Assembly (NCBI RefSeq): GCF_013410105.1
Contig: NZ_JACCCJ010000001.1
Coordinates: forward strand, 930,001 to 994,000
Reading direction: 5' to 3'
DNA from: Sphingopyxis sp. JAI108
GTDB lineage: Bacteria; Pseudomonadota; Alphaproteobacteria; Sphingomonadales; Sphingomonadaceae
Length of the DNA stretch: 64,000 nucleotides
Shown: in pieces, positions 18,427 to 27,155 of the stretch
Layout of the letters: every line of letters starts with the position of its first letter
Numbering within the stretch: the stretch's first letter is position 1
The notes under the pieces: model-generated
Told to the model about the DNA's origin: nothing
Database searches by the model: none
Seen by the model: only the letters and a program-made list of their open reading frames with translations
Translations under genes and position numbers: made by a program

Positions 18427-19203
18427 ATGGCGGAGCAACCCAAATTCGATCTGACGGGGCGCGTCGCGCTCGTCACCGGGGCATCGTCGGGCCTCGGTGC
18501 GGGCTTCGCCAAGGCGCTCGCCGCTGCGGGGGCGAAGGTGGTGCTCGCAGCGCGCCGCGCCGACAAGCTTGCCGAACAGGTCGCGGCGATCGAGGCGGCG
18601 GGCGGGCAGGCGATCGCGGTCAGCATGGACGTCACCGACGAGGCATCGACCATCGCCGCCTATGACGCTGCCGAGGCGGCCTTCGGCACCGTCGACACGA
18701 TCGTCGCCAACGCCGGCGTCGCGACCGAGAAGATGGCGATGGGCCTGTCGGTCGAAGAGGTCGACTTCCTGCTCGCCGCCAATGTCCGCGGCGTCTTCCT
18801 GACCGCGACCGAGGGGGCCAAGCGTCTCGACAAGGCGGGCAGCCGCGAGAAGCAACATGGCCGCATCGTCCTGATCGGATCGATCACCGCCGAGAAGGTG
18901 TTTCCCGCGACCTCGGTCTATGGCGCGACGAAGGCGGCGGTGCGCCACCTCGGCAAGGCGCTGGCGCGCGAATGGGCACGGCGCGGGATCAGCGTCAATG
19001 TGATCCAGCCCGGCTATTTCGAATCCGAAATGACCGCCGAATTGTTCGAGAGCGAGACGGGCGCCGCGATGGTCAAGAGCTTCCCGCGCCAGCGGATGCG
19101 CCCGCCGACCGACCTCCACGCGCCGCTTCTGCTGCTCTGTTCCGACGCGGCGCTCGGTATCACGGGCAGCGTGATCACCATCGACGACGGTCAGACATTG
19201 TGA
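18427..19203 (+). CDS. Short-chain dehydrogenase/reductase (classical SDR)
   Basis: The product is 258 aa and cytosolic. Classical SDR motifs: TGASSGLG near residue 17 (NAD(P) binding), ANAG, catalytic Ser in IGSITAEK, and YGATK with the catalytic Tyr and Lys. Start ATG 18427 has AAAGGGAG (18415-18422) upstream; the in-frame GTG at 18376 lacks such a site. It overlaps the next gene by GTGA, so it is co-translated with an enoyl-CoA hydratase-type protein. This suggests a beta-oxidation-like or aromatic/terpenoid acyl-CoA step, with the SDR acting on a hydroxyacyl or alcohol substrate. The precise substrate is not deducible. Confidence 0.9.
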   Translation: MAEQPKFDLTGRVALVTGASSGLGAGFAKALAAAGAKVVLAARRADKLAEQVAAIEAAGGQAIAVSMDVTDEASTIAAYDAAEAAFGTVDTIVANAGVATEKMAMGLSVEEVDFLLAANVRGVFLTATEGAKRLDKAGSREKQHGRIVLIGSITAEKVFPATSVYGATKAAVRHLGKALAREWARRGISVNVIQPGYFESEMTAELFESETGAAMVKSFPRQRMRPPTDLHAPLLLLCSDAALGITGSVITIDDGQTL

Positions 19204-19988
19204 CTGCGTTGCTGATCGAACGCCGCGGCGCGGTCGAGATCGCGACGCTCAACCGGCCCGAACGCCTCAATGCGCTGAGCGAGGGGCTGGTCGACGAACT
19301 CAATGCCTATTTCGGCGCGCTCGCCGACCGCTCCGAGGTCCGCGTCGTGATCCTGCGCGGCGCGGGGCGCGGCTTCTGCGCCGGGCTCGACATCCAGGAA
19401 GACCGCTCGAGCGACGAAACGCCCGTGCTTCGCACGCTGCGCACCCAGACACGCATCGGCAATATCTATCGCAAGATGCGCGCCTGCCCGCAGCCGATCA
19501 TCGCGCTCGGTCACGGCGCGGCGTGTGGCGGCGGGCTGTCGCTGCTGCTCGCCTCCGACGTGCGTTATGCCGCGCCTTCGTTCAGGGCGAACGCCGCCTA
19601 TATCCGCATCGGCCTTGGCGGCTGCGATATGGCGTCGAGCTATTTCCTGCCGCGCCTCGTCGGCGCCAGCCTCGCGTCCGAAATGATCCTGACCGGCCGT
19701 TTCATCGACGCCCAGCGGGCGCTGCGCGCGGGCCTTGTCAGCGAGACCGTCGAGGAAGCGGCGCTGCTGGACCGCGGTCTCGCGCTTGCCGACGAGATGC
19801 TCGCGACCTCGCCTTATGGTCTCCGTCTTTCGAAACAGGCGCTGGATCTCAATATCGACGCGCCCAGTCTCGAGGCGGCGATGGCGATCGAGGACCGCCA
19901 GCAGGTCATCCTCTCGGCGACCGAGGACCATCGCGAAGCGCTCGCCGCCTTCCTCGAAAAGCGCGCGCCCGACTATCGCGAGCGTTAA
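19200..19988 (+). CDS. Enoyl-CoA hydratase/isomerase family protein
   Basis: The product is 262 aa with start GTG 19200 overlapping the SDR stop (GTGA); longer upstream frame is only the SDR read in another frame. Crotonase-fold motifs: RPERLNALS, GRGFCAGLD (oxyanion loop) and HGAACGGGLSLLLASDVRYA. In the region where classical hydratases place the second catalytic acid it reads GLGGCDMASSYFLPR, a variant common in uncharacterised family members, so hydratase rather than isomerase or hydrolase activity is unsure. It probably acts with the coupled SDR in acyl-CoA catabolism. Confidence 0.88.
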   Translation: MTALLIERRGAVEIATLNRPERLNALSEGLVDELNAYFGALADRSEVRVVILRGAGRGFCAGLDIQEDRSSDETPVLRTLRTQTRIGNIYRKMRACPQPIIALGHGAACGGGLSLLLASDVRYAAPSFRANAAYIRIGLGGCDMASSYFLPRLVGASLASEMILTGRFIDAQRALRAGLVSETVEEAALLDRGLALADEMLATSPYGLRLSKQALDLNIDAPSLEAAMAIEDRQQVILSATEDHREALAAFLEKRAPDYRER

Positions 19989-20012
19989 GGTTGAAGCTCC
20001 CGCACCGCCCCA

Positions 20013-20040
20013 TTGACTTGGCGATATATTGACATAGTAA
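20013..20040 (+). promoter_or_regulatory. Candidate promoter of the first sulfatase gene
   Basis: TTGACT (20013-20018) and TAGTAA (20035-20040) are separated by 16 bases, 54 bases before the sulfatase start. The -10 element lies inside the candidate TetR operator at 20030-20046, an arrangement that would allow repression by occlusion. Confidence 0.4.
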
Positions 20041-20046
20041 GTGCCA
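20030..20046. promoter_or_regulatory. Candidate TetR operator 1
   Basis: TGACAT-AGTAA-GTGCCA is an imperfect palindrome. It matches the reverse complement of the site at 22596-22612 at 13 of 17 positions and at 11 of 12 half-site positions. The TAT upstream is also shared. It lies 47 bases upstream of sulfatase 1 and is proposed as a binding site of the TetR protein encoded at 21910-22533. Confidence 0.55.
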
Positions 20047-20093
20047 TATCCCGAGGGGGTGGGAGTGATGGCAGTACGCAGGAGGACCACTAA

Positions 20094-21923
20094 ATGCCGG
20101 GTCGCTTAGGCGGGTCCCGGCGTGCTGCCATCATCGCAATCGGCGCCCTGCTAGGCGCTTGTCCCGTTCAGGCGCAGCCTGCCAAGCCCGCGCCGAGCCG
20201 CCCCAACATCGTCATCCTGCTCGCCGACGACTGGGGTTTTTCCGACGTCGGCTCCTTTGGCGCCGAATTCGCGACCCCCCATATCGACGCGCTCGCCCGT
20301 GCCGGGATGCGCTTTTCGAACTTCCATGTCGCAGGGTCCTGCTCGCCGTCGCGCGCGATGCTGCAGACAGGGGTGATGAACCACCGCAACGGCCTCGGCA
20401 ACATGCCCGAGACGATCCCCGACGAGCATCGCGGAAAGCCCGGTTACGACACGGTGATGAACCACCGCGTCGTGACGATCGGTGAGCTTTTGCAGGCGGC
20501 GGGCTATCGCACCTATCTGACCGGCAAGTGGCACCTCGGCAGCGACGCCGCGCGGTTGCCGCACGCCCGCGGCTACGACCGCGCCTTCAGCCTCGCCGAT
20601 GCGGGCGCCGACAATTTCGAACAGCGCCCGATCGAGGGCCTGTACGACAAGGCGAACTGGACCGAGAATGGCAAGCCGGCGACCTTGCCCAAGGATTATT
20701 ATTCGTCGCGCTTCGTCGTGCAGCGGATGATCGACTATATCGAGGAGGGGCGCGCCAGCGGCAAATCCTTCCTCGCTTCGATCAACTTCCTCGCCAACCA
20801 TATCCCGGTGCAGGCGCCCGACAGCGACATCGCGCGCTATTCGGCGATGTATCGCGATGGCTGGACGGCGCTCCGCGAAGCGCGGGCGAAGCGCGCCGCG
20901 GCACTCGGCATCGTGCCCGCGGGCGCGGCGATGGTGACGATGCCGACGACCCCCGACTGGCGCAAACTCGACGCCGACGAACGCGCCGCGGCGGCGCGCG
21001 TGATGCAGGCTTATGCCGGCATGGCGACCGCGATGGACCGCGAGGTCGGCCGCCTCGTCGCGCATCTGAAGGTGGCCGGCGATTACGACAACACGATCTT
21101 CGTCTTCCTGTCGGACAATGGCGCCGAACCGACCAACCCGTTCGCCAGCCTGCGCAACCGGCTGTTCCTCGGCCTGCAATATGACCTCGCGACCGCGAAT
21201 ATCGGCCGGCGCGGCAGCTTTTCCGCCATCGGGCCGGGCTGGGCGAGCGCGGCGTCGTCGCCGCTTTCGGGCTACAAGTTCAGCGCGGCCGAGGGCGGCC
21301 TGCGCGTCCCGCTGATCATCGCATGGCCCGGCCATGCCGATATCCGCGCGGGCGGGATCACCGACGGCCTCGCGCATGTCACCGACATCTTGCCGACGCT
21401 GACCGAGCTTGCCGGGGTGGCGGGCCATGGCGGAAGCTGGCGCGGCAGGGCGGTCGAACCCATTACCGGGCGCAGCCTTGTCCCGATGCTGAAGGGCGGC
21501 GCGGGAAGCGTCCATGGCGACGCGCCGCTCGGCTATGAACTGTCGGGCAATGCGGCACTGTTCCGCGGCGATTACAAGCTGGTGCGCAACCTCGCGCCGA
21601 CCGGCGACGGCCAGTGGCGGCTGTTCAACCTGAAGGTCGATCCCGGCGAGACGCGCGACCTCGCCGCCGCCGAACCCGACCGCTACAAGCGGATGCTGGC
21701 CGATTACCGCACCTATGCAAAGGCGAACGGCGTGCTCGACATGCCCGCCGGCTACACCGCCGACGAACAGATCAACCGCTATGCCTTCGAACAACAGGGC
21801 AAGCCGCGGCTGATCCGCTTCGGCCTGTGGGTCGGCGCGTTCGTCTTGCTGGTATCGGGTCTGATCTGGGGACTTCGCCGCCGGCGCCGCGCGAAAAGCG
21901 GCTGGGCGCTCAGTCGGCGGTGA
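20094..21923 (+). CDS. Arylsulfatase-family enzyme (S1) with C-terminal membrane anchor
   Basis: The product is 609 aa. Type I sulfatases hydrolyse sulfate esters using formylglycine made from the Cys of C-x-P-x-R, seen here as CSPSR with Cys83. Metal-binding DDWGF near the N-terminus, TGKWHLG and FLSDNGAEP complete the active-site set. A signal peptide ends VQAQ. Unusually, a hydrophobic segment (FGLWVGAFVLLVSGLIWGL) followed by RRRRR lies at the extreme C-terminus, predicting a periplasmic enzyme anchored to the inner membrane. ATG 20094 follows GGAGG (20081-20085). An anaerobic-type or formylglycine-generating maturase gene is not in the window. It is convergent with, and overlaps by 14 bases, the TetR gene. 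Confidence 0.92.
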   Translation: MPGRLGGSRRAAIIAIGALLGACPVQAQPAKPAPSRPNIVILLADDWGFSDVGSFGAEFATPHIDALARAGMRFSNFHVAGSCSPSRAMLQTGVMNHRNGLGNMPETIPDEHRGKPGYDTVMNHRVVTIGELLQAAGYRTYLTGKWHLGSDAARLPHARGYDRAFSLADAGADNFEQRPIEGLYDKANWTENGKPATLPKDYYSSRFVVQRMIDYIEEGRASGKSFLASINFLANHIPVQAPDSDIARYSAMYRDGWTALREARAKRAAALGIVPAGAAMVTMPTTPDWRKLDADERAAAARVMQAYAGMATAMDREVGRLVAHLKVAGDYDNTIFVFLSDNGAEPTNPFASLRNRLFLGLQYDLATANIGRRGSFSAIGPGWASAASSPLSGYKFSAAEGGLRVPLIIAWPGHADIRAGGITDGLAHVTDILPTLTELAGVAGHGGSWRGRAVEPITGRSLVPMLKGGAGSVHGDAPLGYELSGNAALFRGDYKLVRNLAPTGDGQWRLFNLKVDPGETRDLAAAEPDRYKRMLADYRTYAKANGVLDMPAGYTADEQINRYAFEQQGKPRLIRFGLWVGAFVLLVSGLIWGLRRRRRAKSGWALSRR

Positions 21924-22533
21924 TCGCCGCCATCTGCGCTTCGACCATCCGCCCCATCACCGTGCCTGCTTCCTCGGCCGACAGGCTCTGGTCGTGGCGC
22001 AGCGTGCGCCAGCTGTGGAAAGACAGCGCGGCGACGAGCGCCTCGACGCCGATCCGGTCGGCGCGCACGGCCGCAGGCAACAGGCGCAGGATCAATTCGC
22101 GTTCCAGCATCACGACGCGGCTGTACTGCCCCATCAGGAATGGCGACTGATAGCGTTTGATATTGGCGGCAAGGCGGAACGGCAACGTCGTCTCGAACAG
22201 GCCGACGCGCCGGCGGACCAACTCGCGGACATTGTCGCGCCACGGCTGGTCGGGATAGGGCGCCATCACGACCGGCATCACCTCTTCGGTGATCGTCGCG
22301 GTGATCTCGGCATAAAGCGCATCCATGTCGTCGAAATGACGGAACACGGTGCGCAACCCGATGCCCGCCTCTTCGGCGACGCGCGCCGCGCTTGGCGACA
22401 GGTCGCCCTGGACGATCAGCTCCATCATCGCCTCGACGATGCGCCGGTGGCTCGACCGCCCGCGTTCGCGGCGGCCGTCGACCCGTGGCGGTGCGACCTC
22501 TTGTGCGCTCGATTTTTCCAACCCTGTCGCCAT
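21910..22533 (-). CDS. TetR-family transcriptional regulator
   Basis: The product is 207 aa. The N-terminal helix-turn-helix spans SPSAARVAEEAGIGLRTVFR, followed by HFDDMDALYAEI, a typical TetR DNA-binding domain; the C-terminal ligand domain is not assignable. ATG at 22533 is preferred over an upstream TTG (22569) because AGGGG precedes it. It lies between two sulfatase genes, convergent with the first and divergent from the second. A TGGCAC-N5-GTGTCA palindrome sits in the divergent region and a near copy sits upstream of sulfatase 1. Local repressor of both sulfatases, relieved by a sulfated or desulfated metabolite, is the likely role (inference). Confidence 0.92.
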   Translation of the reverse strand: MATGLEKSSAQEVAPPRVDGRRERGRSSHRRIVEAMMELIVQGDLSPSAARVAEEAGIGLRTVFRHFDDMDALYAEITATITEEVMPVVMAPYPDQPWRDNVRELVRRRVGLFETTLPFRLAANIKRYQSPFLMGQYSRVVMLERELILRLLPAAVRADRIGVEALVAALSFHSWRTLRHDQSLSAEEAGTVMGRMVEAQMAAITAD

Positions 22534-22595
22534 TGCGCCCCTGCTGGCCCGACTTCGCGCCGGGGTCAAACAATCTTGCGTATCGGCGCATATAG

Positions 22596-22612
22596 TGGCA
22601 CATATAGTGTCA
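22596..22612. promoter_or_regulatory. Candidate TetR operator 2 in the divergent region
   Basis: TGGCAC-ATATA-GTGTCA is a 17-bp palindrome with one half-site mismatch, 62 bases from the TetR start and 42 bases from the sulfatase 2 start. CATATAGTG occurs twice, at 22589 and 22601, 12 bases apart. It shares half-sites with the site upstream of sulfatase 1 (20030-20046). Confidence 0.6.
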
Positions 22613-22654
22613 ATAGTTTTCGGGCAAGCCGACGGCGCGATATGGGGGATGATG

Positions 22655-24286
22655 ATGAAGAGAAAATGGGTCGCCCTCGGCGCATTGTTACTGGCCGGCG
22701 CGGGCGGATATTGGGCCTTTGAGGCGAATAAATACCGGCTGCCCGGCGTTCTTCAGGACTGGAACGACCCGGTGCAGCCCCATCGCGCGATCAGCTGGCA
22801 GCAAGGCCCCGCCAACCCGCCGGAGGGCAAGCGGCTGCCGAACATCATCCTGATCGTCGCCGATGATTTGGGTTACAACGACATCAGCCTCAATGGCGGC
22901 GGGGTGGCGGGGGTCGTCAAGACGCCGAACATCGACGCGCTCGCGCGCGAGGGCGTCAATTTCACCACCGCCTATGCCGCGAACGCGACCTGTTCGCCGT
23001 CGCGCGCGGCGATGATGACCGGGCGCTATCCGACCCGCTTCGGCTTCGAATATACGGCGGTTCCCGTCGAGTTCGCCGAAAATCTCGCGCATGGCGAGGG
23101 CGTCGGCCCGCACCGGGCGATCTTCCACGACGAGCTGATCACCCCCGACATTCCCGCCTATCCCGACATGGGCGTCCCCGCGAGCGAGGTGACGATCGCC
23201 GAGGCGGTGAAGGCGGCGGGTTATCACACGCTTCACATCGGTAAATGGCATCTGGGCGAGTCGCCCAAACTCCAGCCGCAGGCCCAGGGCTTCGACGAAA
23301 GCCTCGCGATCCTCGCGGGCGCGGCGATGTTCCTTCCCGAGGACGACCCGGACACGGTCAACGCCAAGCTGCCGTGGGACCCGATCGACCGCTTCATCTG
23401 GGCGAACCTTCGCCACGCGGTCACGTTCAACGGCAGCAAGCGTTTCCATCCCAAGGGGCATATGACCGACTATTTCGCTGACGAGGCGATCAAGGCGATC
23501 GAGGCGAACCGGAACCGGCCTTTCTTCATGTACCTAGCCTTCAACGCCCCGCATACGCCCTTGCAGGCGACGAAGGCCGATTACGACCGGCTGCCGCAGA
23601 TCAAGGATCACAAGGCACGCGTCTATGGCGCGATGATCGCGCAGCTCGACCGCCGCATCGGCGACGTGATGGCAAAGCTGAAAGATGCGGGGATCGACGA
23701 CAATACGCTTGTCATCTTCACCAGCGACAACGGCGGCGCCTGGTATAACGGGATCCAGGGCCTGAACGCGCCGTTCCGCGGCTGGAAGGCGACCTTCTTC
23801 GAAGGCGGCATCCGCACGCCGCTCTTCATGCGCTGGCCGGGCGGGATCGCGGCGGGGACGCAGCGCGCCGATGTCACCGGCCATCTCGATATCTTCGCGA
23901 CGATTGCCGCGGCGGGCGGCGCGAAACTGCCGGAGGACCGGACGATCGACAGCGAAAATATCCTCGCCACCCCCGCGAAGCGGCCCGCGATGTTCTGGCG
24001 CTCGGGCAACTATCGCGCGGTGCGCGCGGGTGACTGGAAATTGCAGGTGACGAAGCGCCCCGAAAAGGCGCGCCTCTACAACCTCGCCGCCGACCCGACC
24101 GAGCGCCACGATCTCGCCGCGAGCGACCCGCAGCGCGTCGCCGCGCTCCGCGCGCTGATCGAGGCGCAGAACAAGGGCATGGCGAAACCGATCTGGCCGG
24201 GCCTCGTCGAAGGGCCGATACGCATCGACGTGCCGCTCGACGCGCCGTGGAAGGACGGACAGGATTATATCTACTGGACCAATTGA
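22655..24286 (+). CDS. Arylsulfatase-family enzyme (S1), N-terminally anchored
   Basis: The product is about 543 aa. Three in-frame ATG codons stand in tandem (22649, 22652, 22655); the last is taken because GGGGG ends six bases before it. The N-terminus KRKWVALGALLLAGAGGYWAF is a signal anchor or uncleaved signal. Sulfatase signature CSPSR with Cys113 in place of formylglycine precursor; metal ligands in VADDLGYND; HIGKWHLGES; and FTSDNGGAW. Its length and closing YIYWTN differ from sulfatase 1, so the two probably act on different sulfate positions or sequentially. Divergent from the TetR gene, which likely regulates it through the operator at 22596-22612. Confidence 0.92.
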   Translation: MKRKWVALGALLLAGAGGYWAFEANKYRLPGVLQDWNDPVQPHRAISWQQGPANPPEGKRLPNIILIVADDLGYNDISLNGGGVAGVVKTPNIDALAREGVNFTTAYAANATCSPSRAAMMTGRYPTRFGFEYTAVPVEFAENLAHGEGVGPHRAIFHDELITPDIPAYPDMGVPASEVTIAEAVKAAGYHTLHIGKWHLGESPKLQPQAQGFDESLAILAGAAMFLPEDDPDTVNAKLPWDPIDRFIWANLRHAVTFNGSKRFHPKGHMTDYFADEAIKAIEANRNRPFFMYLAFNAPHTPLQATKADYDRLPQIKDHKARVYGAMIAQLDRRIGDVMAKLKDAGIDDNTLVIFTSDNGGAWYNGIQGLNAPFRGWKATFFEGGIRTPLFMRWPGGIAAGTQRADVTGHLDIFATIAAAGGAKLPEDRTIDSENILATPAKRPAMFWRSGNYRAVRAGDWKLQVTKRPEKARLYNLAADPTERHDLAASDPQRVAALRALIEAQNKGMAKPIWPGLVEGPIRIDVPLDAPWKDGQDYIYWTN

Positions 24287-24410
24287 GGCGCGCTGCGCCA
24301 GCCAACGCCCGCCTTGGGCTGAAAGCGGCGGGGTGCGGCCCGCGAGGTAATTGGCCCGGTGATCGCTTTGTGGCAGGGCGGGCATATTGTTTCGCGCACC
24401 CGGAGATATC

Positions 24411-25247
24411 ATGCGAGCCCTGCTGCTTTCGATCGCCTTGCTTTCGGCGCCTGCCTTCGCGCAGGACGCTGTCGTCGACACCCACGTCCACCTGCACAAG
24501 GGCGAAGCGTCGCTCGCCGAATATCGGGCGCAGCTAAAGGCGGCGAACCAGCCCGTCGCGGCTTTCGGCGCGATGTGGTTCGGCGGCCCGAATCAGGCGC
24601 TCGCGGGCAATCCGGCGGACATAGCCAGTCGCAATGACGCCCTGATCGCGCTCGCTGCGAAGAACCCCGACATGATCGCGATCGCGACGGTCCACCCCTA
24701 TGACGGCGAGGCTGCGCTGGCCGAGGTCGACCGCGTTGCCGCGCGCGGTGTCCGCCTGCTCAAGATCCATCCGCATACGCAGAAATTCGACACCGCCGAT
24801 CCGCGCGTGCTGACGCTCGTCAAGCGCGCGGGTGACAAGGGAATGACGGTCGTGATGGACAATGCGAGCATCGTCCCCGCCGATAACGAGAAGCTCTTCA
24901 ACCTTGCGCTCGCGGCGCCGAAGACGAAGTTCATCTTCGGCCATATGGGCGGGCTCGCCTTCCGCTTCTGGAACATCCTTGCGCTCGCGCGCACCGCTGA
25001 AAATCTCTTCGCCGACAATATCTATTTCGACCTTTCGGCGAGCGTGATCCTCGCCGCCGATTCGCCGATCGAAGAAGAATATGTCTGGACGATCCGCAAC
25101 GTCGGGGTCGATCATGTGCTGCTCGCATCGGACTTCCCGCAAATTTCGCTGCCCAAGACGCTGGAGGCCTTCGCCAAGCTCGATCTCACCGATGCGGAGC
25201 GCGCGAAGATCCGCTCGGGCAACGCCCGCAAGCTGCTTGGACTCTGA
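24411..25247 (+). CDS. Secreted amidohydrolase-family (PF04909-type) protein
   Basis: The product is 278 aa with a short signal peptide (MRALLLSIALLSAPAFAQ). ATG 24411 has GGAGA upstream. TIM-barrel metal hydrolase motifs: DTHVHLH, KIHPHTQKF, FGHMGG and LASDFPQ. This family includes decarboxylases, lactonases and amidases such as amidohydrolase_2 members; a periplasmic location is unusual for the decarboxylase branch. The catalytic residues appear intact. The next gene, an aldo/keto reductase, starts three bases after its stop, so the two form a transcription unit. It may belong to the sulfatase regulon by position, but no operator is seen directly upstream. Confidence 0.82.
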   Translation: MRALLLSIALLSAPAFAQDAVVDTHVHLHKGEASLAEYRAQLKAANQPVAAFGAMWFGGPNQALAGNPADIASRNDALIALAAKNPDMIAIATVHPYDGEAALAEVDRVAARGVRLLKIHPHTQKFDTADPRVLTLVKRAGDKGMTVVMDNASIVPADNEKLFNLALAAPKTKFIFGHMGGLAFRFWNILALARTAENLFADNIYFDLSASVILAADSPIEEEYVWTIRNVGVDHVLLASDFPQISLPKTLEAFAKLDLTDAERAKIRSGNARKLLGL

Positions 25248-25250
25248 CCG

Positions 25251-26153
25251 ATGCCGGTTCATCTTCCCGCCCCCGCCAAGCTGAGCGTCGCCGGGCACGA
25301 GCTTGTGCCCATCGCCTGGGGTATGTGGCGCTTTGCCGGCGTCGACCTCGCCACCGCCCGCGCACGCATCGACGCGGCGTTCGACGCGGGCGTGACGCTG
25401 TTCGACACGGCCGACATCTACGGCTTCGACACGCCCGGCGGTTTCGGCTCGGCCGAAGCCTTGCTCGGCGAAGTCTTCGCCGAAGCCCCGGGGCTTCGCG
25501 ACCGGATGGTCCTCGCGACGAAGGGCGGGATCATTCCCGGCGTACCCTATGACAGCAGCGCCCCCTATCTGGCGTCGGCGCTCGACGCCTCGCTCCGCCG
25601 CCTGCGCACCGACCGGGTCGAATTGTGGCAGATCCACCGTCCCGACCTGCTCACCCACCCGCAGGAGGTCGCGCGCGCGCTCGAGGAGGCGCACCGGGCG
25701 GGCAAGGTCGGCGCGTTCGGCGTCTCCAATTTCACCCCGTCGCAGACGTTGGCGCTGGCCCGCTTCCTTCCCGTGCCGGTGGTAAGCCATCAGAGCGAAT
25801 TTTCGCCGCTCCATCTCGCCCCGCTATTCGACGGCCTCCTCGACCAGTCGATGGGGCAGGGGATGGCCTTTCTGGCCTGGTCGCCACTCGGCGGCGGCCG
25901 CCTCGGCGATCCGGCGGACGAGCGCGGCCAGGCGATCGCCGGGCTGCTCGACGCCAAGGCCGCCGAATATGGGGTCTCGCGCGCCGCGGCCACCTACAGC
26001 TGGGTGATGGCGCATCCCGCGCGCCCGATCCCGATCGTCGGCACGCAGACGATCGAACGAATCCGGGAAATCCCGCAGGCGTTCATGCCGCGCTGGACGC
26101 GCGCCGAATGGTATGCCGTGCTGCAAGTCTCGATGGGAGAGCGGCTGCCCTGA
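25251..26153 (+). CDS. Aldo/keto reductase
   Basis: The product is 300 aa, cytosolic, NADPH-dependent (family expectation). The catalytic tetrad is visible: Asp in DTADIYG with Tyr in the same motif, Lys in LATKGG, and His in LWQIHRPD. SNFTPSQ and the late PIPIVGTQTIERI give the cofactor phosphate-binding region. It resembles the YdhF branch. The start is 3 bases after the amidohydrolase stop. The physiological carbonyl substrate is unknown. After its stop, the sequence to 26342 holds no convincing gene. Confidence 0.9.
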   Translation: MPVHLPAPAKLSVAGHELVPIAWGMWRFAGVDLATARARIDAAFDAGVTLFDTADIYGFDTPGGFGSAEALLGEVFAEAPGLRDRMVLATKGGIIPGVPYDSSAPYLASALDASLRRLRTDRVELWQIHRPDLLTHPQEVARALEEAHRAGKVGAFGVSNFTPSQTLALARFLPVPVVSHQSEFSPLHLAPLFDGLLDQSMGQGMAFLAWSPLGGGRLGDPADERGQAIAGLLDAKAAEYGVSRAAATYSWVMAHPARPIPIVGTQTIERIREIPQAFMPRWTRAEWYAVLQVSMGERLP

Positions 26154-26342
26154 CGTTTTCGCGGCTCGCAATGACGCGATTTCTGAAGGAGATGCCCCAC
26201 CTCCACATCGAGACGTAGGAGAGCGGGAGGCGGGGCGAGCGCGCTTAAGCAGGGTGCGGCTTGCGGGTCAATGAATGAAGCGCGAATTGCAGGCGGGACG
26301 CCGGTCTTGTTTGCCCGGCCCGCGGTGATATGCCTTCCCGCC

Positions 26343-26765
26343 ATGGAACGCACCGCCTCCTGTCATTGCGGCAAGCTGGTCCTCACCTGCACCGGCGAGC
26401 CCGCGAAGGTTTCGCTCTGCCATTGCTTCGATTGCCAAAGGCGAACCGGATCGCTCTTCAGTGTCGCGGCCTTTTTCCCGCGCGACCGCGTGGAACTGCC
26501 CGTCGCCGGCGCCAGGGCCTTCCGGCGTCCGTCCGCCAGCGGCCGCGACGTGTCCTTCCATTTCTGCCCCGACTGCGGGTCGTCGCTCTGGTGGGAACCC
26601 GACCGGCTCCCGCACCTGATCGGGGTTGCGGCGGGCGCCTTTGCCGATCGCGACTTTCCGATGCCCGAACAGGCGGTATGGGCCGATCATCGCCACGCGT
26701 GGCTCGACCTTCCGCTGCCGGAACATCCGCAAAACCCTCACCCTAAAGTCGCCGGCCAAGGCTGA
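26343..26765 (+). CDS. GFA/CENP-V domain protein
   Basis: The product is 140 aa. The glutathione-dependent formaldehyde-activating (GFA) fold binds zinc through the Cys residues seen here: CHCGKL, LCHCFDCQRRTG and FCPDCGSSLWW. Most bacterial members have no assigned function. ATG 26343 is chosen because the conserved domain starts directly after it; the ATG at 26271 would add an unconserved leader. No clear ribosome site precedes either start. Its 3' end overlaps the convergent YpeA-like gene by 23 bases. A second GFA gene occurs at 50992-51396 between ruvA and ruvB. Confidence 0.85.
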   Translation: MERTASCHCGKLVLTCTGEPAKVSLCHCFDCQRRTGSLFSVAAFFPRDRVELPVAGARAFRRPSASGRDVSFHFCPDCGSSLWWEPDRLPHLIGVAAGAFADRDFPMPEQAVWADHRHAWLDLPLPEHPQNPHPKVAGQG

Positions 26766-27153
26766 TGCGATCCTCGACCGCATATCCCAGCGCCCGATAG
26801 AATCGGACGACATCTTCGTTCGCCGCGCGGACCTGCAGGTTGATCTTTTCGCATCCGAGCGCGCGTAGCGCCCGTTCGGCTTCGCGGACGAGCGCCGTTC
26901 CGACCCCGCCGCGCTCGCACGTCCGCCGGACCGCGACCGAATAAAGCCAGCCGCGATGCCCGTCGTACCCCGCCATCACCGATCCGATCACCGCGTCCCC
27001 CTCCAGCGCCACGAAAAACAGGCCGGGCTGAAATGCGAGCTTGGCGGGGATCGCCACTTCGGCGCGGTTCCAGGGCGGATCGTTCGGAAACGCCTCTTCC
27101 CAAAGCCGTTTCACCCCGCCGAAGTCGGATGCCGCATAACGCCGGATTTCCAT
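26743..27153 (-). CDS. ypeA: GNAT acetyltransferase, YpeA-like
   Basis: The product is 136 aa. MEIRRYAASDFGGVKRLWEE, PPWNR, GYDGHRGWLYSVAV, RGGVGTALV (acetyl-CoA pyrophosphate loop) and INLQVRAAN-EDVVRFYRALGY follow the E. coli YpeA pattern over the whole length. GNAT enzymes transfer acetyl from acetyl-CoA to an amine; YpeA's substrate is not established. The ATG lies two bases after the alcohol dehydrogenase stop, so both genes form a minus-strand unit. Confidence 0.88.
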   Translation of the reverse strand: MEIRRYAASDFGGVKRLWEEAFPNDPPWNRAEVAIPAKLAFQPGLFFVALEGDAVIGSVMAGYDGHRGWLYSVAVRRTCERGGVGTALVREAERALRALGCEKINLQVRAANEDVVRFYRALGYAVEDRISLGRRL

Positions 27154-27155
27154 GA

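Noticed and set aside
26154..26342. A small gene or repeat between the aldo/keto reductase and GFA genes
   Set aside because: Only a fragmentary resemblance to dispersed repeats (GCTCGCAATGACGC) and no ribosome-site-supported frame; nothing can be claimed.
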